Assembly (NCBI GenBank): GCA_026388245.1
Contig: JAPLKD010000194.1
Location: 1 to 44,367, forward strand
Source of the DNA: Pseudomonadota bacterium
GTDB taxonomy: Bacteria; Desulfobacterota; Syntrophorhabdia; Syntrophorhabdales; Syntrophorhabdaceae
Length of the DNA: 44,367 nt
Direction: 5' to 3'
Shown here: positions 25,571-32,922 of the stretch, in pieces
Position numbering within the stretch: position 1 is the first letter of the stretch
How the letters are laid out: every line of letters starts with the position of its first letter
Translations under genes and position numbers: made by a program
Notes under the pieces: generated by a model
Told to the model about the DNA's origin: nothing
What the model saw: only the letters and a program-made list of their open reading frames with translations
The model's database searches: none

Positions 25571-25687
25571 GGGGAGACCCCCAAAGACCTATCCGAGGAA
25601 ATTGTAGACACAGTGTCTACAACTGCTGAAATCTCCTGAAAGTAAATACGGACGCTGCTTAGCACGTTATCGCTCTCAAAACTTCCT
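25571..25687 (+). pseudogene. ParB-like gene fragment (copy 2) with palindrome
   Basis: Read on the plus strand the segment gives PKDLSEEIVDTVSTTAEIS, stop, K, stop, then IRTLLSTLSLSKLP. It aligns without gaps to RPEDLLQEIRATVAQIAEIA and GKSIRTLYNGLSLLKLS of the gene at 4491. Two stops replace GGA and TCA codons. A 21-bp perfect palindrome (25602-25622, arms TTGTAGACAC and GTGTCTACAA around one A) lies over IVDTVSTT. Confidence 0.7.
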
Positions 25688-26050
25688 AAAAGTGGGACAG
25701 GGACATCCTGTATTGTTCCTGCCCCCCGACATATTGATTCTTTCTTGGCAATCCCTGGGCATAACACGAGGATCAGCCAAAGCCGGATTTATCGGCAATC
25801 CCTTGCAACCGGTTGTTAGTCAACATCTTGGGAGCAGGGAGCAAAATAGTTTTTCGGCGTATAAACAGCTTGAGCAACAAGCCGTGGAGATGTGACCCTG
25901 AATATTTGATAGGCGGCAATGTCGCCGGCTATCAAAAAGATTATTCATCGGTATTCGTCCGCTCTTGTCCGCATTTGTCGAGCGCAAGCGGGCGGCAAAA
26001 TAATTATAGGGGTTTTGATAAAACAAGGAAGGCATGAAGGAGGCTTTAAA

Positions 26051-26338
26051 ATGATACCGGGAATAATATTGAAAAAGGGGAGATTGTCCCATGAGTTGTG
26101 GAAGAATCTCCATAACTATTATAACGGTGCAGGCATAGATTCTAACTATGCAGCGGTGAAATGGCAGCACTGGAAAGATAATCCTGATATAGCTGCTTAC
26201 ATAGCTAAAAAGGACAATGCGGTTGTGGGCTGGATTATTTACAATCCCCGAAAGAGTACGGTGGAAGAAATTCTCGTTAAGAAAGAATGGAGAGGCGAAA
26301 TTGGGTGAGATGCTCGAGGAAATCCTCGCGATGACATA
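26051..26338 (+). pseudogene. GNAT-family acetyltransferase, truncated and frameshifted
   Basis: From ATG 26051 the frame reads MIPGIILKKGRLSHELWKNL, then KWQHWKDNPDIAAYIAKKDN, AVVGWIIYNPRKSTVEEILV and KKEWRGEIG, then stops. These are the first strands of a GNAT domain up to motif A. A neighbouring frame continues as LGEMLEEILAMT and stops at TAA 26338; removing one base near 26294 would give RGKLGEMLEEIL, a usable motif A start. Even then the C-terminal half of the domain is missing, so the gene is dead or a fragment. It converges with the CMD gene. Confidence 0.6.
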
Positions 26339-26352
26339 ATTTTAGGCTTAAA

Positions 26353-26757
26353 TCATCCCTCTTTGCGAAAACCGTCCCACTCACCTCTCTCTTTAAGGAC
26401 TTCACGGTAAACCTCAAGCGCTTTATTGACTAAAGGCATACCACCATAGGGGGCCAATTGGAAAAACACCTCTGCCAGTTTTTTGGGGTCACATCCCACA
26501 TTGAGCGCTGCATTCAAATGAAGCCTTAATTCATCCGCTGCACCGAGTGCAGCGAGCATGGCGCAGGCTGCCATCTGACGTTCCGGAAGCGTTAAAACAG
26601 TGCGTGAATACAGGTTGCCCGTAATGAACATGGAAAGGTCATTGGCAAGGTCTCTGTCGAATTCCTTCCACATCAGGTAAGGGGGGTCCATCTTGATGCC
26701 CTTTCCAAAAAGTTTCTTTGCAGTTTCCTGTGTTCTTTTCCTTATTTCATCATCCAT
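26353..26757 (-). CDS. Carboxymuconolactone decarboxylase-family protein
   Basis: ATG 26757 follows GAGGAGGACATACAT; a GTG at 26799 is less likely. The 134-residue protein has the CMD fold pattern of helices: LYSRTVLTLPERQMAACAML, ADELRLHLNAALNVGCDPKKLAEVFFQLAPYGG in part, and NKALEVYREVLKE. Members range from gamma-carboxymuconolactone decarboxylases to AhpD-like proteins. The CxxC of AhpD is absent, and only one Cys lies at the NVGC position, so peroxidase-partner activity is unlikely. The role is open. Confidence 0.85.
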   Translation of the reverse strand: MDDEIRKRTQETAKKLFGKGIKMDPPYLMWKEFDRDLANDLSMFITGNLYSRTVLTLPERQMAACAMLAALGAADELRLHLNAALNVGCDPKKLAEVFFQLAPYGGMPLVNKALEVYREVLKERGEWDGFRKEG

Positions 26758-26957
26758 ATGTATGTCCTCCTCTTTTGAAATGGTAAAATCTTTTAACACG
26801 CATATTTTATAGACGTCAATAACAATAGCTGTTAGCTATTAGCATTTTGGTGAACGGCAAATTCCTCAAGGAATGAATAATGACCGGGAGTCTTGTTTTC
26901 TGTTTACAATGCATCTCATTTCTTCGTACAATTAGAAACAGGAGCCGAAAAGGACGT
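26758..26957. other. Divergent intergenic region
   Basis: About 200 bp between the CMD gene and the small Cys-rich gene. It contains the near-palindromic AATAGCTGTTAGCTATT at 26823-26839 and no other clear feature. Confidence 0.3.
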
Positions 26958-27122
26958 ATGTTGAATTTTTGTGATTTAATGTGCAAATATGCTGAGCATC
27001 CAAAAGAGACAGCAGTAGATGGGGCAGGGAGTTGCAGGACATTCGTGGCGTTATACTGTAACCTCAAAAAATCCCTTGTTTACAAAAATATGCCCTGTGC
27101 TCTGAAGGTGTTGAAAAGGTAG
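26958..27122 (+). CDS. Small cysteine-rich conserved-type protein (54 residues)
   Basis: ATG 26958 follows AAAAGGACGT. The protein has five cysteines in a regular layout: CDLMC (C5, C9), AVDGAGSCRTFVALYC (C26, C34) and NMPC (C47). The pattern C-x3-C, then D-G-x-G-S-C-R-T-F-x-A-L-x-C, then K-N-x-P-C, looks like a small metal- or redox-binding domain. I recall similar small proteins in anaerobic deltaproteobacteria but cannot name a family. The gene is isolated and probably real because of its ordered cysteines. Confidence 0.6.
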   Translation: MLNFCDLMCKYAEHPKETAVDGAGSCRTFVALYCNLKKSLVYKNMPCALKVLKR

Positions 27123-27309
27123 CGAGCCTCGCGAGCGCGAGGGGGAGGCTCCAAGTGAACCGTTTAAGCCGTTTAAGCCGATAAAACCGTTCAAGCCGTT
27201 CAAGCCGTTCAATTAGTTCGGGCTGTTTGAGCTGTTTGAACATTTAAGAAAGGAGGGGGCGACCCCCTTACGGGGACAGGCGTGAGCCCCATAAAATTGA
27301 GGAGGGACG
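27123..27309 (+). repeat. 9-bp tandem repeat and GC hairpins upstream of the LemA gene
   Basis: A hairpin over 27124-27151 (GAGCCTC/GAGGCTC with an inner CTCGCG/CGCGAG) is followed by CCGTTTAAG/CCGTTCAAG repeats at 27160-27212 and partly complementary GCTGTTTGA units. Two further GC hairpins (GGGGGCGACCCCC and GGGG...GCCCC) lie just before the GAGGAGG site of the LemA gene. Confidence 0.6.
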
Positions 27310-27894
27310 ATGAAAAGAGCGTTAATTTATTTAGTATTTATTGCTGTAATGGTGAGCATGACCGGTTGCGGCTATAACACGATGCAGAGAAACGAGGAGG
27401 CTGTAAAAGCAGCATGGGGGGATGTAGAGGCTTCTTATCAGAGAAGGAATGACCTCATACCTAATCTCGTAGAGACAGTGAAGGCCTATGCGAAACACGA
27501 AAGAGAGACGTTTGAAGCCGTCACGCAGGCACGGTCAAAGGTTGGAACTATTCAGGTATCAAAGGATATGATTGGTGACCCAAAAGCGATGGCACAATTC
27601 CAGCAGGCTCAGGCATCAATGAGTGGGGCGCTCTCAAGGCTTTTGCTTGTGGCAGAACGGTATCCTGATCTCAAGGCGAACCAGAATTTCAGAGACCTTC
27701 AAAATCAACTTGAGGGTACAGAAAACAGGATAAACGTAGCCCGGACAAGGTATAACAAGGCAGTGCAGGAATTCAATACTTCCCTGCGCATATTCCCTAA
27801 TAGCCTTACTAACAGCCTGTTACTTCATCTGACACCGAAAGAACCTTTTAAAGCCGACCCGGGAGCAGAAAAGGCACCGCAGGTGAAGTTTTAG
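27310..27894 (+). CDS. lemA: LemA family lipoprotein
   Basis: The 194-residue protein has a signal ending in the lipobox VSMTGC, so it is probably a membrane-anchored lipoprotein. It then follows the LemA pattern closely: NEEAVKAAWGDVEASYQRRN, DLIPNLVETVKAYAKHERET, LSRLLLVAERYPDLKANQNF, RDLQNQLEGTENRINVARTR and YNKAVQEFN. LemA proteins are helical, of unknown exact role, and are often encoded beside TPM-domain proteins, as here (two follow on the same strand). GAGGAGGGACG precedes ATG 27310. Confidence 0.95.
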   Translation: MKRALIYLVFIAVMVSMTGCGYNTMQRNEEAVKAAWGDVEASYQRRNDLIPNLVETVKAYAKHERETFEAVTQARSKVGTIQVSKDMIGDPKAMAQFQQAQASMSGALSRLLLVAERYPDLKANQNFRDLQNQLEGTENRINVARTRYNKAVQEFNTSLRIFPNSLTNSLLLHLTPKEPFKADPGAEKAPQVKF

Positions 27895-28043
27895 TAATGT
27901 GAAAAGTGAAAAGTGAAAAGTGGAAGGGGAAGGAAAGACTGGCAAGTTTGAGGGTGAGAGGGTTAGAGGTTTAGCCAAACTTCCAATCATCTAATCATCT
28001 GACCCTTTGAACGCTTTTAAAGAGGTAAAATATTAATTGTAAA

Positions 28044-28931
28044 ATGAAAAATAAACTGGTTTTTTTGTTCTTATTATTTCTATTCACTATTCACTATTCA
28101 CTATTCACCTTTAACTGCTTCTCCCTGGATATTCCCCCTCTTAAAGGTTATGTAAACGACAACGCCAATATGATGTCCACTTCAGCGAAGGCAAAAATTG
28201 AATCAGAGTTGATGGCCTTCGAAAAGTCTGATTCTACACAGATCGTTATCCTTACCATCCCTTCGCTTCAGGGCGAATCCTTGGAGGACTATTCCATAAA
28301 AGTAGTAGAATCGTGGAAGGTTGGTCAGAAAGGAAAGGACAATGGGGTCCTGTTTCTCGTGGCAAATCAGGAAAAGAAGATGCGGATTGAAGTGGGACGT
28401 GGCCTTGAAGGTAAACTTACCGATTTAACGGCCGGGCGGATTATCGATCTTGTGGTAAAACCAAAGTTTAAAAGAGGTGAATTTGATACAGGCTTTATCG
28501 CTGGTATCCATGCCCTCATTGATGCTACCCGGGGGGAATTCAAGGCTGAGCCGAAACGTACTTCACAAAAAAGAGGGGGACTATCCCCCATTATAACACT
28601 GTTGATCTTCGGGGGTATAGCGTTACTGTCAATCGGAAAGGCTTCTCGTGTTTTAGGCGGAGCGGCAGGGGCGTTAGGTTTGCCTGCTGTTGCATATTTT
28701 ATTATAGGACCCGTTATCGTTACCCTTATTCTTGTTGCCATTGCCGGTTTGCTAATGGGAATTTTTCTGCCCATGTTGTTCTCCGGGCGCGGGTCCGGTG
28801 ATGGTGGCGGTTTCTGGTTTGGCGGAGGCGGTTGGGGTTCTGGAGGCGGAGGCGGAGATTCCGGTGGCGGTTTCTTCGATGGCGGAGGCGGCGGTGATTT
28901 TGGTGGAGGAGGCTCTTCAGGGGACTGGTAA
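28044..28931 (+). CDS. TPM-domain membrane protein with glycine-rich tail (YgcG-like)
   Basis: The 295-residue protein has an N-terminal hydrophobic signal, a TPM domain (PPLKGYVNDNANMMS, QIVILTIPSLQGESLEDYSI, KGKDNGVLFLVANQEKKMRI and GRGLEGKLTDLTAGRI). One or two membrane helices follow near residues 180-250, then a glycine-rich tail ending FGGGGSSGDW. This is the usual layout of YgcG-type partners of LemA. Part of its signal (FTIHYSLFT) is encoded by TTCACTA tandem repeats also found between genes in this window. Its stop overlaps the next ATG by one base (TAATG). Confidence 0.9.
   Translation: MKNKLVFLFLLFLFTIHYSLFTFNCFSLDIPPLKGYVNDNANMMSTSAKAKIESELMAFEKSDSTQIVILTIPSLQGESLEDYSIKVVESWKVGQKGKDNGVLFLVANQEKKMRIEVGRGLEGKLTDLTAGRIIDLVVKPKFKRGEFDTGFIAGIHALIDATRGEFKAEPKRTSQKRGGLSPIITLLIFGGIALLSIGKASRVLGGAAGALGLPAVAYFIIGPVIVTLILVAIAGLLMGIFLPMLFSGRGSGDGGGFWFGGGGWGSGGGGGDSGGGFFDGGGGGDFGGGGSSGDW
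28083..28108 (+). repeat. TTCACTA tandem repeat inside a signal peptide
   Basis: Tandem TTCACTA units encode the FTIHYSLFT part of the TPM protein's signal. The reverse complement of the same unit forms the repeat at 5137-5160. Confidence 0.6.
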
Positions 28932-29581
28932 TGAAATATCATACAAAGTCAGAAAAGTTTTTCACCAAAGAAGAAAGAGAGAAAATTAAAAAGACAACTG
29001 TGGACGCAGAATTGCATACAACGGGCGAGATAGCCGTTGTGATGGTCAATCATAGCAGTCAGTATATCGAGGCGGAGGTCATAGGCGGCATTTTTCTCGG
29101 CAGCCTTATTTCCCTCGTGCTTACTGCTGTGTTTTTCCATTCATCCATATGGGTGTACGTCCCGCTATCTTTCGTTTTGTACTTTCCCTCTCATGTGCTG
29201 TTCAGGAAAGCACCTGTCCTTAAAGTGGCATTTGTGGGAAAAAGGAAGATGGAGAGGGCGGTGAAAGAACGTGCAATCAGGTCTTTCTATGAAAAAGGCT
29301 TGTACATGACGAAAGACCACACAGGGGTAATCTTTTTTCTCTCCCTCCTTGAAAGAAAGGTTTGGGTTCTTGCCGACAAGGGTATCCACGAAAAGATCAC
29401 ACAACCTACATTGAACAGGTTTGCCCGCATGGTCTCAAGCGGTGTGCGCGAAGGACGTGCCTGTGATGCGCTCTGCGAGGCGATTCAGGAAATAGGTGGA
29501 CTCCTTGCGAAATATTACCCCGGCACTGCCGGGGATATCGATGAACTCACCGATGAAGTCATATACGATTCAGGTGATTAG
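28931..29581 (+). CDS. TPM-domain protein, membrane-associated
   Basis: The 216-residue protein begins with a TPM-like region (FFTKEEREKIKKTTVDAELH, TTGEIAVVMVNHSSQY), has two hydrophobic segments around residues 50-85 (GGIFLGSLISLVLTAVFFH and VPLSFVLYFPSHVLF), and resumes the domain in RSFYEKGLYMTKDHTGVIFF, then VWVLADKGIHEKI. The layout matches the second TPM protein often found after YgcG. It starts with an overlap of one base, so it is translationally coupled. Confidence 0.85.
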   Translation: MKYHTKSEKFFTKEEREKIKKTTVDAELHTTGEIAVVMVNHSSQYIEAEVIGGIFLGSLISLVLTAVFFHSSIWVYVPLSFVLYFPSHVLFRKAPVLKVAFVGKRKMERAVKERAIRSFYEKGLYMTKDHTGVIFFLSLLERKVWVLADKGIHEKITQPTLNRFARMVSSGVREGRACDALCEAIQEIGGLLAKYYPGTAGDIDELTDEVIYDSGD

Positions 29582-29589
29582 GGTTTTGT

Positions 29590-30033
29590 TTAAATCTTCA
29601 TTTCAAGGTTGATCATATTGCCCCTGTTGAATCCCATTCTGTCAAAGAACTGAAGCAGGTCCCAATCCTTCCAGTCGACAAAGACATATATCGTATCAAC
29701 CCCAACCTTTTTAAACATTGAAAACATTTCTTTAAACAGAAGTCGTGCAATACCCTTTTTCTGATACTCCTTAATAACGCCGAGTGTATCTATCCACGCC
29801 ACATTTTCAGGTATGCCATATTCCCAGCCGCTTGCAGTGCCCAGAATAAACCCGATGACCTTTCCGTTCACCTCTGCGGCCAAAGACGGTACCCCGGAAG
29901 TCTCGGTATGTTCGAGTCTGTTTTCCCAGTATTCCCTCCTTTTTTTACCAAGCAGAACATAATCGATTTCTGCGACCGCATCGAGGTCTTTCATTGTTAA
30001 TATCCTTAATTTTACCGGTTCCATAAGATCCAT
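29590..30033 (-). CDS. GNAT-family N-acetyltransferase
   Basis: ATG 30033 has GGAGG eight bases upstream; a longer frame from 30075 would run into a repeat element and is unlikely. The 147-residue protein has the GNAT strands and acetyl-CoA loop: VKLRILTMKDLDAVAEIDYV, AEVNGKVIGFILG, WIDTLGVIKEYQKKGIARLL (motif A with Q-x-x-G-x-A) and DLLQFFDRMGF near the end. The substrate is unknown. It converges with the TPM gene, 8 bp apart. Confidence 0.9.
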   Translation of the reverse strand: MDLMEPVKLRILTMKDLDAVAEIDYVLLGKKRREYWENRLEHTETSGVPSLAAEVNGKVIGFILGTASGWEYGIPENVAWIDTLGVIKEYQKKGIARLLFKEMFSMFKKVGVDTIYVFVDWKDWDLLQFFDRMGFNRGNMINLEMKI

Positions 30034-30057
30034 ATCCCCTGCCTCCGTTTTCGTTTT

Positions 30058-30194
30058 ATACCAATTCGCCTTCATTCATATAACTTCGTTGCCTTCATCG
30101 TCATCTCCTCGACGTACTAAAATGTACGCCTCTGTCGCCTCCTCCTCGTCGCCCGGGTACCCTCTGGGTGCTATCTTTGAATCCGAATTGGTAT
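30058..30194. repeat. Small element bounded by ATACCAATTCG inverted repeats
   Basis: ATACCAATTCG (30058-30068) and CGAATTGGTAT (30184-30194) are perfect 11-bp inverted ends. The inner 115 bp reads on the minus strand as RGYPGDEEEATEAYILVRRG and then DDDEGNEVI, stop. It has the shape of a non-autonomous (MITE-like) element. Confidence 0.6.
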
Positions 30195-30481
30195 TATATA
30201 TTTTTCTTATTCCAAGTATAGCAGAGGGAAATGTCTTGTCAAGGCGTTGGTAATTTTTTCTCAAAATATTTGTATACAATGTTTTGGTTTTCCTCACATT
30301 GAGTGGGTAAACCGCTGTTGATCCTGCTGTGGTGTACACAAAACATGCATATGGCCTTTTGACTTTGATCGTGAATTACGAGAAGAAATATCGGTTTTAT
30401 AAACGGTATCCTGGGTGTCCCAATAAGGAAATGTTCCCTTCCACTCATCAGCTTCACATTTTTGACCCGTTCTACTGGCTC

Positions 30482-30768
30482 ATACCAACTTGCCATCAAT
30501 TGCTAACCAAATTGCCTGATAACGGGAGCACACATCCCCTCGCACTTCTGCACTACTCTCCCGACCATTGTAGGGCTTGCATCGCTTGATGTGCAAGGGC
30601 GGAGGCTACCCGAAGATGTTCATACCTGCACATCACCCCTTTCGGGGACGCCCTCCACCAGCCGGGTACCCATGGAGGTACCGACATGGGTGGCCCCCGG
30701 TCGTTCCGTGAGTCATGCTCAGGGAAGACGCTCCCGCTTTAATTTACTGAATAACGGCGAATTGGTAT
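30482..30768. repeat. Second element with imperfect ATACCAATTCGCC-like ends
   Basis: ATACCAACTTGCC (30482-30494) and GGCGAATTGGTAT (30756-30768) are inverted with 11 of 13 matches. The inside contains short GC palindromes such as GGTACCCATGG near 30665. It shares only the ends with the element at 30058-30194. Confidence 0.45.
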
Positions 30769-30917
30769 TAATTCGTTCCAGGGATACATTTCCTTAACAA
30801 AAAACACCAAGACCGAGAAATTGCGGATTGCCGCCTGAATCTCGTCAGAATGTTTCAAAAGTGAAATCGTGCGAAGCAGTGTAAAATAAGGATTTGCAGA
30901 GATTTTAGATCTCCCTT

Positions 30918-30987
30918 ACCTGTCATTGCGAGGGCTTTAGCCAGTGGCAATCTCAAAGAATGGGATTACAAGAGGAGGATTGCGATC
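30918..30987 (-). repeat. TGTCATTGCGAG...GGCAATCTC dispersed repeat
   Basis: TGTCATTGCGAGGGCTTTAG followed by CCAGTGGCAATCTC, then GGAGGATTGCGATC. This type of imperfect palindrome is common between genes in many bacteria. Here it interrupts a ParB-like fragment. Confidence 0.5.
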
Positions 30988-31037
30988 TTAAAAAAATGTG
31001 ATTCCCAGCGTCATTATTGATTTTCCGACGATTTTAA

Positions 31038-31064
31038 AACTCTCCGCAACAGTTGCGGAGAGTT
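31038..31064. repeat. 27-bp perfect palindrome (ParB copy 3b)
   Basis: Arms AACTCTCCGCAAC and GTTGCGGAGAGTT around one central A. Confidence 0.85.
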
Positions 31065-31138
31065 CTGGTTCCTCAGAAATAAGTTTTAAAAGTGAAATGG
31101 CTCTATGCAAGGCCTGTATTGATTTGACAGAGATTTAT

Positions 31139-31167
31139 GATGTTGTTGACACAGTGTCAACAACATC
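31139..31167. repeat. 29-bp perfect palindrome (ParB copy 3)
   Basis: Arms GATGTTGTTGACAC and GTGTCAACAACATC around one central A. Confidence 0.85.
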
Positions 31168-31387
31168 CTCCGGCAGGTCCTCAATATAATAAAAAGTGAA
31201 TATTTCAAATTGCTATATGTAATAGCTTCACCTACGAAGCACGGAGTCGAGCCTGTATGGGAACTGAGAATTACCACGGCAAACAGTGAATGTCATACAA
31301 TTATATGAAGTCTGCTCTCAAACTTGATAAGGATTGGGCGTTAAAAAGTTTCTTAATTTCTTATGTCCCAGTGTTCACACAACATGG

Positions 31388-32230
31388 TCAATTGCATCGT
31401 ATGGTAAATCCAACTGGTTTATCATTTTGAAAATCTCCTGAGAATTGCCTGCCGTTGCGACAGGTGGCAGTCCCTTTGCCGTGACATTTACCATTCACAA
31501 AATCCCCTTCGTATCCATCACCATTTGCCAAGGTTAACGTTCCCTTACCGTGCTCTTTGTCATTGACAAAATCCCCCACGTATTTGTCACCATTTGCTAA
31601 GGTTAACGTTCCCTTGCCGTGTCGTTTTCCATCGACAAAATCCCCCACGTATTTGTTACCATTTGCCCATGTATAAGTTCCCTTGCCGTGTCGTTTTCCA
31701 TCGACAAAATCCCCCACGTATTTGTCACCATTTGCTGAGTTGGCAGTTCCCTTGCCTTGAAATTTACCATCCACAAAACCCCCTTCGTATTTGTCACCTG
31801 CCCACTCGGACTTTAAACCCCAAATATAGGTCCCTTTGCCCGTACGTTTTCCATCCACAAAATCCCCTTCGTATTTGTCACCATTTGCAAAGGTGAACGT
31901 TCCCTTGCCTTGGGCTTTGTCATTAACCCAATCCCCTTCGTATTTGTTGCCATTTGCAAAGGTGAACGTTCCCTTGCCTTGGTTTTTACCGTTTTTCATT
32001 CGTCCTTTGTAGCGGCTTGTTTCCTTGCCGTCCGTGTACCAAATCTTGGTTCCGGACCCGTATGCGTACCCATCCACGCACTGACCCGACCATGAGACCG
32101 TTACGTTTGGTTGCGGACTGTCGTTCCACATCTTGCAGTTCGTTTTGCTGTCAGTAATCCATCCCCCGGCGTTCACTCCTGCTGGAATGAGTAAGAGCAA
32201 TAGAATAATCACGAAGGATACAGGTTTCAT
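31388..32230 (-). CDS. Exported MORN-repeat protein
   Basis: ATG 32230 is preceded by AAGGGAGG; a frame open further upstream to 32407 is unlikely to be used. The 280-residue protein has a signal peptide (FVIILLLLLIPAGVNA-GG) and then nine MORN repeats of about 23 residues (one of 28), each like YEGDFVDGKRTGKGTYTW plus ANGDK. The repeats are also near-identical at DNA level, especially units 5 to 7. MORN repeats form a long beta sheet that can bind lipids or partners; a role in the periplasm or at the surface is inferred from the signal. It is not in an obvious operon. Confidence 0.9.
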   Translation of the reverse strand: MKPVSFVIILLLLLIPAGVNAGGWITDSKTNCKMWNDSPQPNVTVSWSGQCVDGYAYGSGTKIWYTDGKETSRYKGRMKNGKNQGKGTFTFANGNKYEGDWVNDKAQGKGTFTFANGDKYEGDFVDGKRTGKGTYIWGLKSEWAGDKYEGGFVDGKFQGKGTANSANGDKYVGDFVDGKRHGKGTYTWANGNKYVGDFVDGKRHGKGTLTLANGDKYVGDFVNDKEHGKGTLTLANGDGYEGDFVNGKCHGKGTATCRNGRQFSGDFQNDKPVGFTIRCN

Positions 32231-32620
32231 ATAATTACCTCCCTTGGTATCGGTATGATATTTGTTTTCATTATACACTATTTCATATCTGTCTGTCATC
32301 TGTACACAGGCAGGGCGTGGGGGACAGGTAATTCCCCATGCAAAGCTTTTTTCTCCATTCTTCAGCAACTTAGACCTATTTGCAAGGTTAAATCTATTGA
32401 TTGCCAACTCAAAGCATAGATAGTCTATGAAAATTAAAAAGTGTTTAGTTCAGGAAGCACTTGATAGGTTTCGATCCACAAATTTTCGGCAGTGCGCTAT
32501 TGTTGAAAATTGCAGTCAAACAAACATGTGCGAGGGCAAAAATAAAAAAACAATCAGTCCAGAAATACCATCATCCAAGTCATTGGTTTGGCCTGTGAAT
32601 AAACAATAGCACACAACAAC
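32231..32620. other. Intergenic stretch
   Basis: Divergent region between the MORN gene and the toxin-antitoxin promoter. A 60-codon plus-strand frame at 32427-32609 shows no ribosome-binding site and no motif, so I see nothing to annotate. Confidence 0.3.
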
Positions 32621-32649
32621 TTGACTAATATGACTATATAGACTATACT
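32621..32649 (+). promoter_or_regulatory. Promoter/operator of the Phd/RelE-type module
   Basis: TTGACT (32621-32626), a 17-bp spacer and TATACT (32644-32649). The word TGACTA or GACTATA occurs three times within it, as expected for an operator bound by the antitoxin. GGGAGGA precedes ATG 32671. Confidence 0.6.
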
Positions 32650-32670
32650 TTACATACGCGGGAGGAAAAT

Positions 32671-32922
32671 ATGAGATCGCTAAGTCTTGCTACCATTAAG
32701 GCCAGGTTTTCAGAAATGGTTAATCTTGCCGAACACAGGAACGAGAGGGTTGTTATAGAAAAAAGAAACAACCCTGTGGCTGTGATCATAGGCTACGAAG
32801 ACTATCAGAAACTCAAAACTCTTGAAGATATTTACGAGTCAAAAGTCCTTGAGGAAATACTTAAAAACGACCGATTTTATACGCTTGAAGAAGTGGCAAA
32901 ACGGGTAAACATTGAGCTATAA
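32671..32922 (+). CDS. Phd/YefM-family antitoxin
   Basis: The 83-residue protein has the Phd/YefM N-terminal DNA-binding fold: LATIKARFSEMVNLAEHRNE, RVVIEKRNNPVAVIIGYEDY and QKLKTLED. A C-terminal segment (VLEEILKNDRFYTLEEVAKR) would wrap the toxin. It represses its own promoter in studied pairs, and the repeated GACTATA words in the promoter fit this. The toxin gene starts within it. Confidence 0.9.
   Translation: MRSLSLATIKARFSEMVNLAEHRNERVVIEKRNNPVAVIIGYEDYQKLKTLEDIYESKVLEEILKNDRFYTLEEVAKRVNIEL

Larger units (their letters stand above)
25104..26050. other. Repeat and debris region
   Basis: About 950 bp without an intact gene. It holds a direct repeat of CTTCCTGCTATACGTAA (twice between 25192 and 25230), the dispersed repeat at 25391-25532 and ParB debris at 25571-25687. 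The words CTTCCTGCTA and CATGTGGTNATCATTA also recur near 6490-6560. Confidence 0.4.
30795..31192 (-). pseudogene. ParB-like gene fragment (copies 3 and 3b), interrupted by a repeat
   Basis: On the minus strand this reads IEDLPEDVVDTVSTTS, stop, ISVKSIQALHRAISLLKL, then ELSATVAESFKIVGKSIMTL. After an insertion it resumes as TLLRTISLLKHSDEIQAAIR. These match the helix-turn-helix region of the gene at 4491 twice over, so a partial duplication has occurred. The insertion (about 30885-31010) includes a TGTCATTGCGAG-type dispersed repeat. Two long palindromes lie at 31139-31167 and 31038-31064, each just before its VKSI or GKSI segment. Confidence 0.7.

Noticed and set aside
27160..27241. CRISPR-like array upstream of lemA
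   Set aside because: Units are 9 bp and directly abutting with no spacers, and no cas genes are present; it is a simple tandem repeat.
28367..28942. Proline-rich 191-codon minus frame
   Set aside because: It is the antisense of the glycine-rich tail and TPM domain of the real gene.
30239..30589. Opposing frames of about 86 codons around 30239-30589
   Set aside because: Neither has a motif or good start; both overlap repeat-element ends. A decayed transposase is possible but not supported.
31388..32230. Regular 69-bp repeats as a possible CRISPR or satellite
   Set aside because: They are in frame and encode MORN repeats behind a signal peptide.
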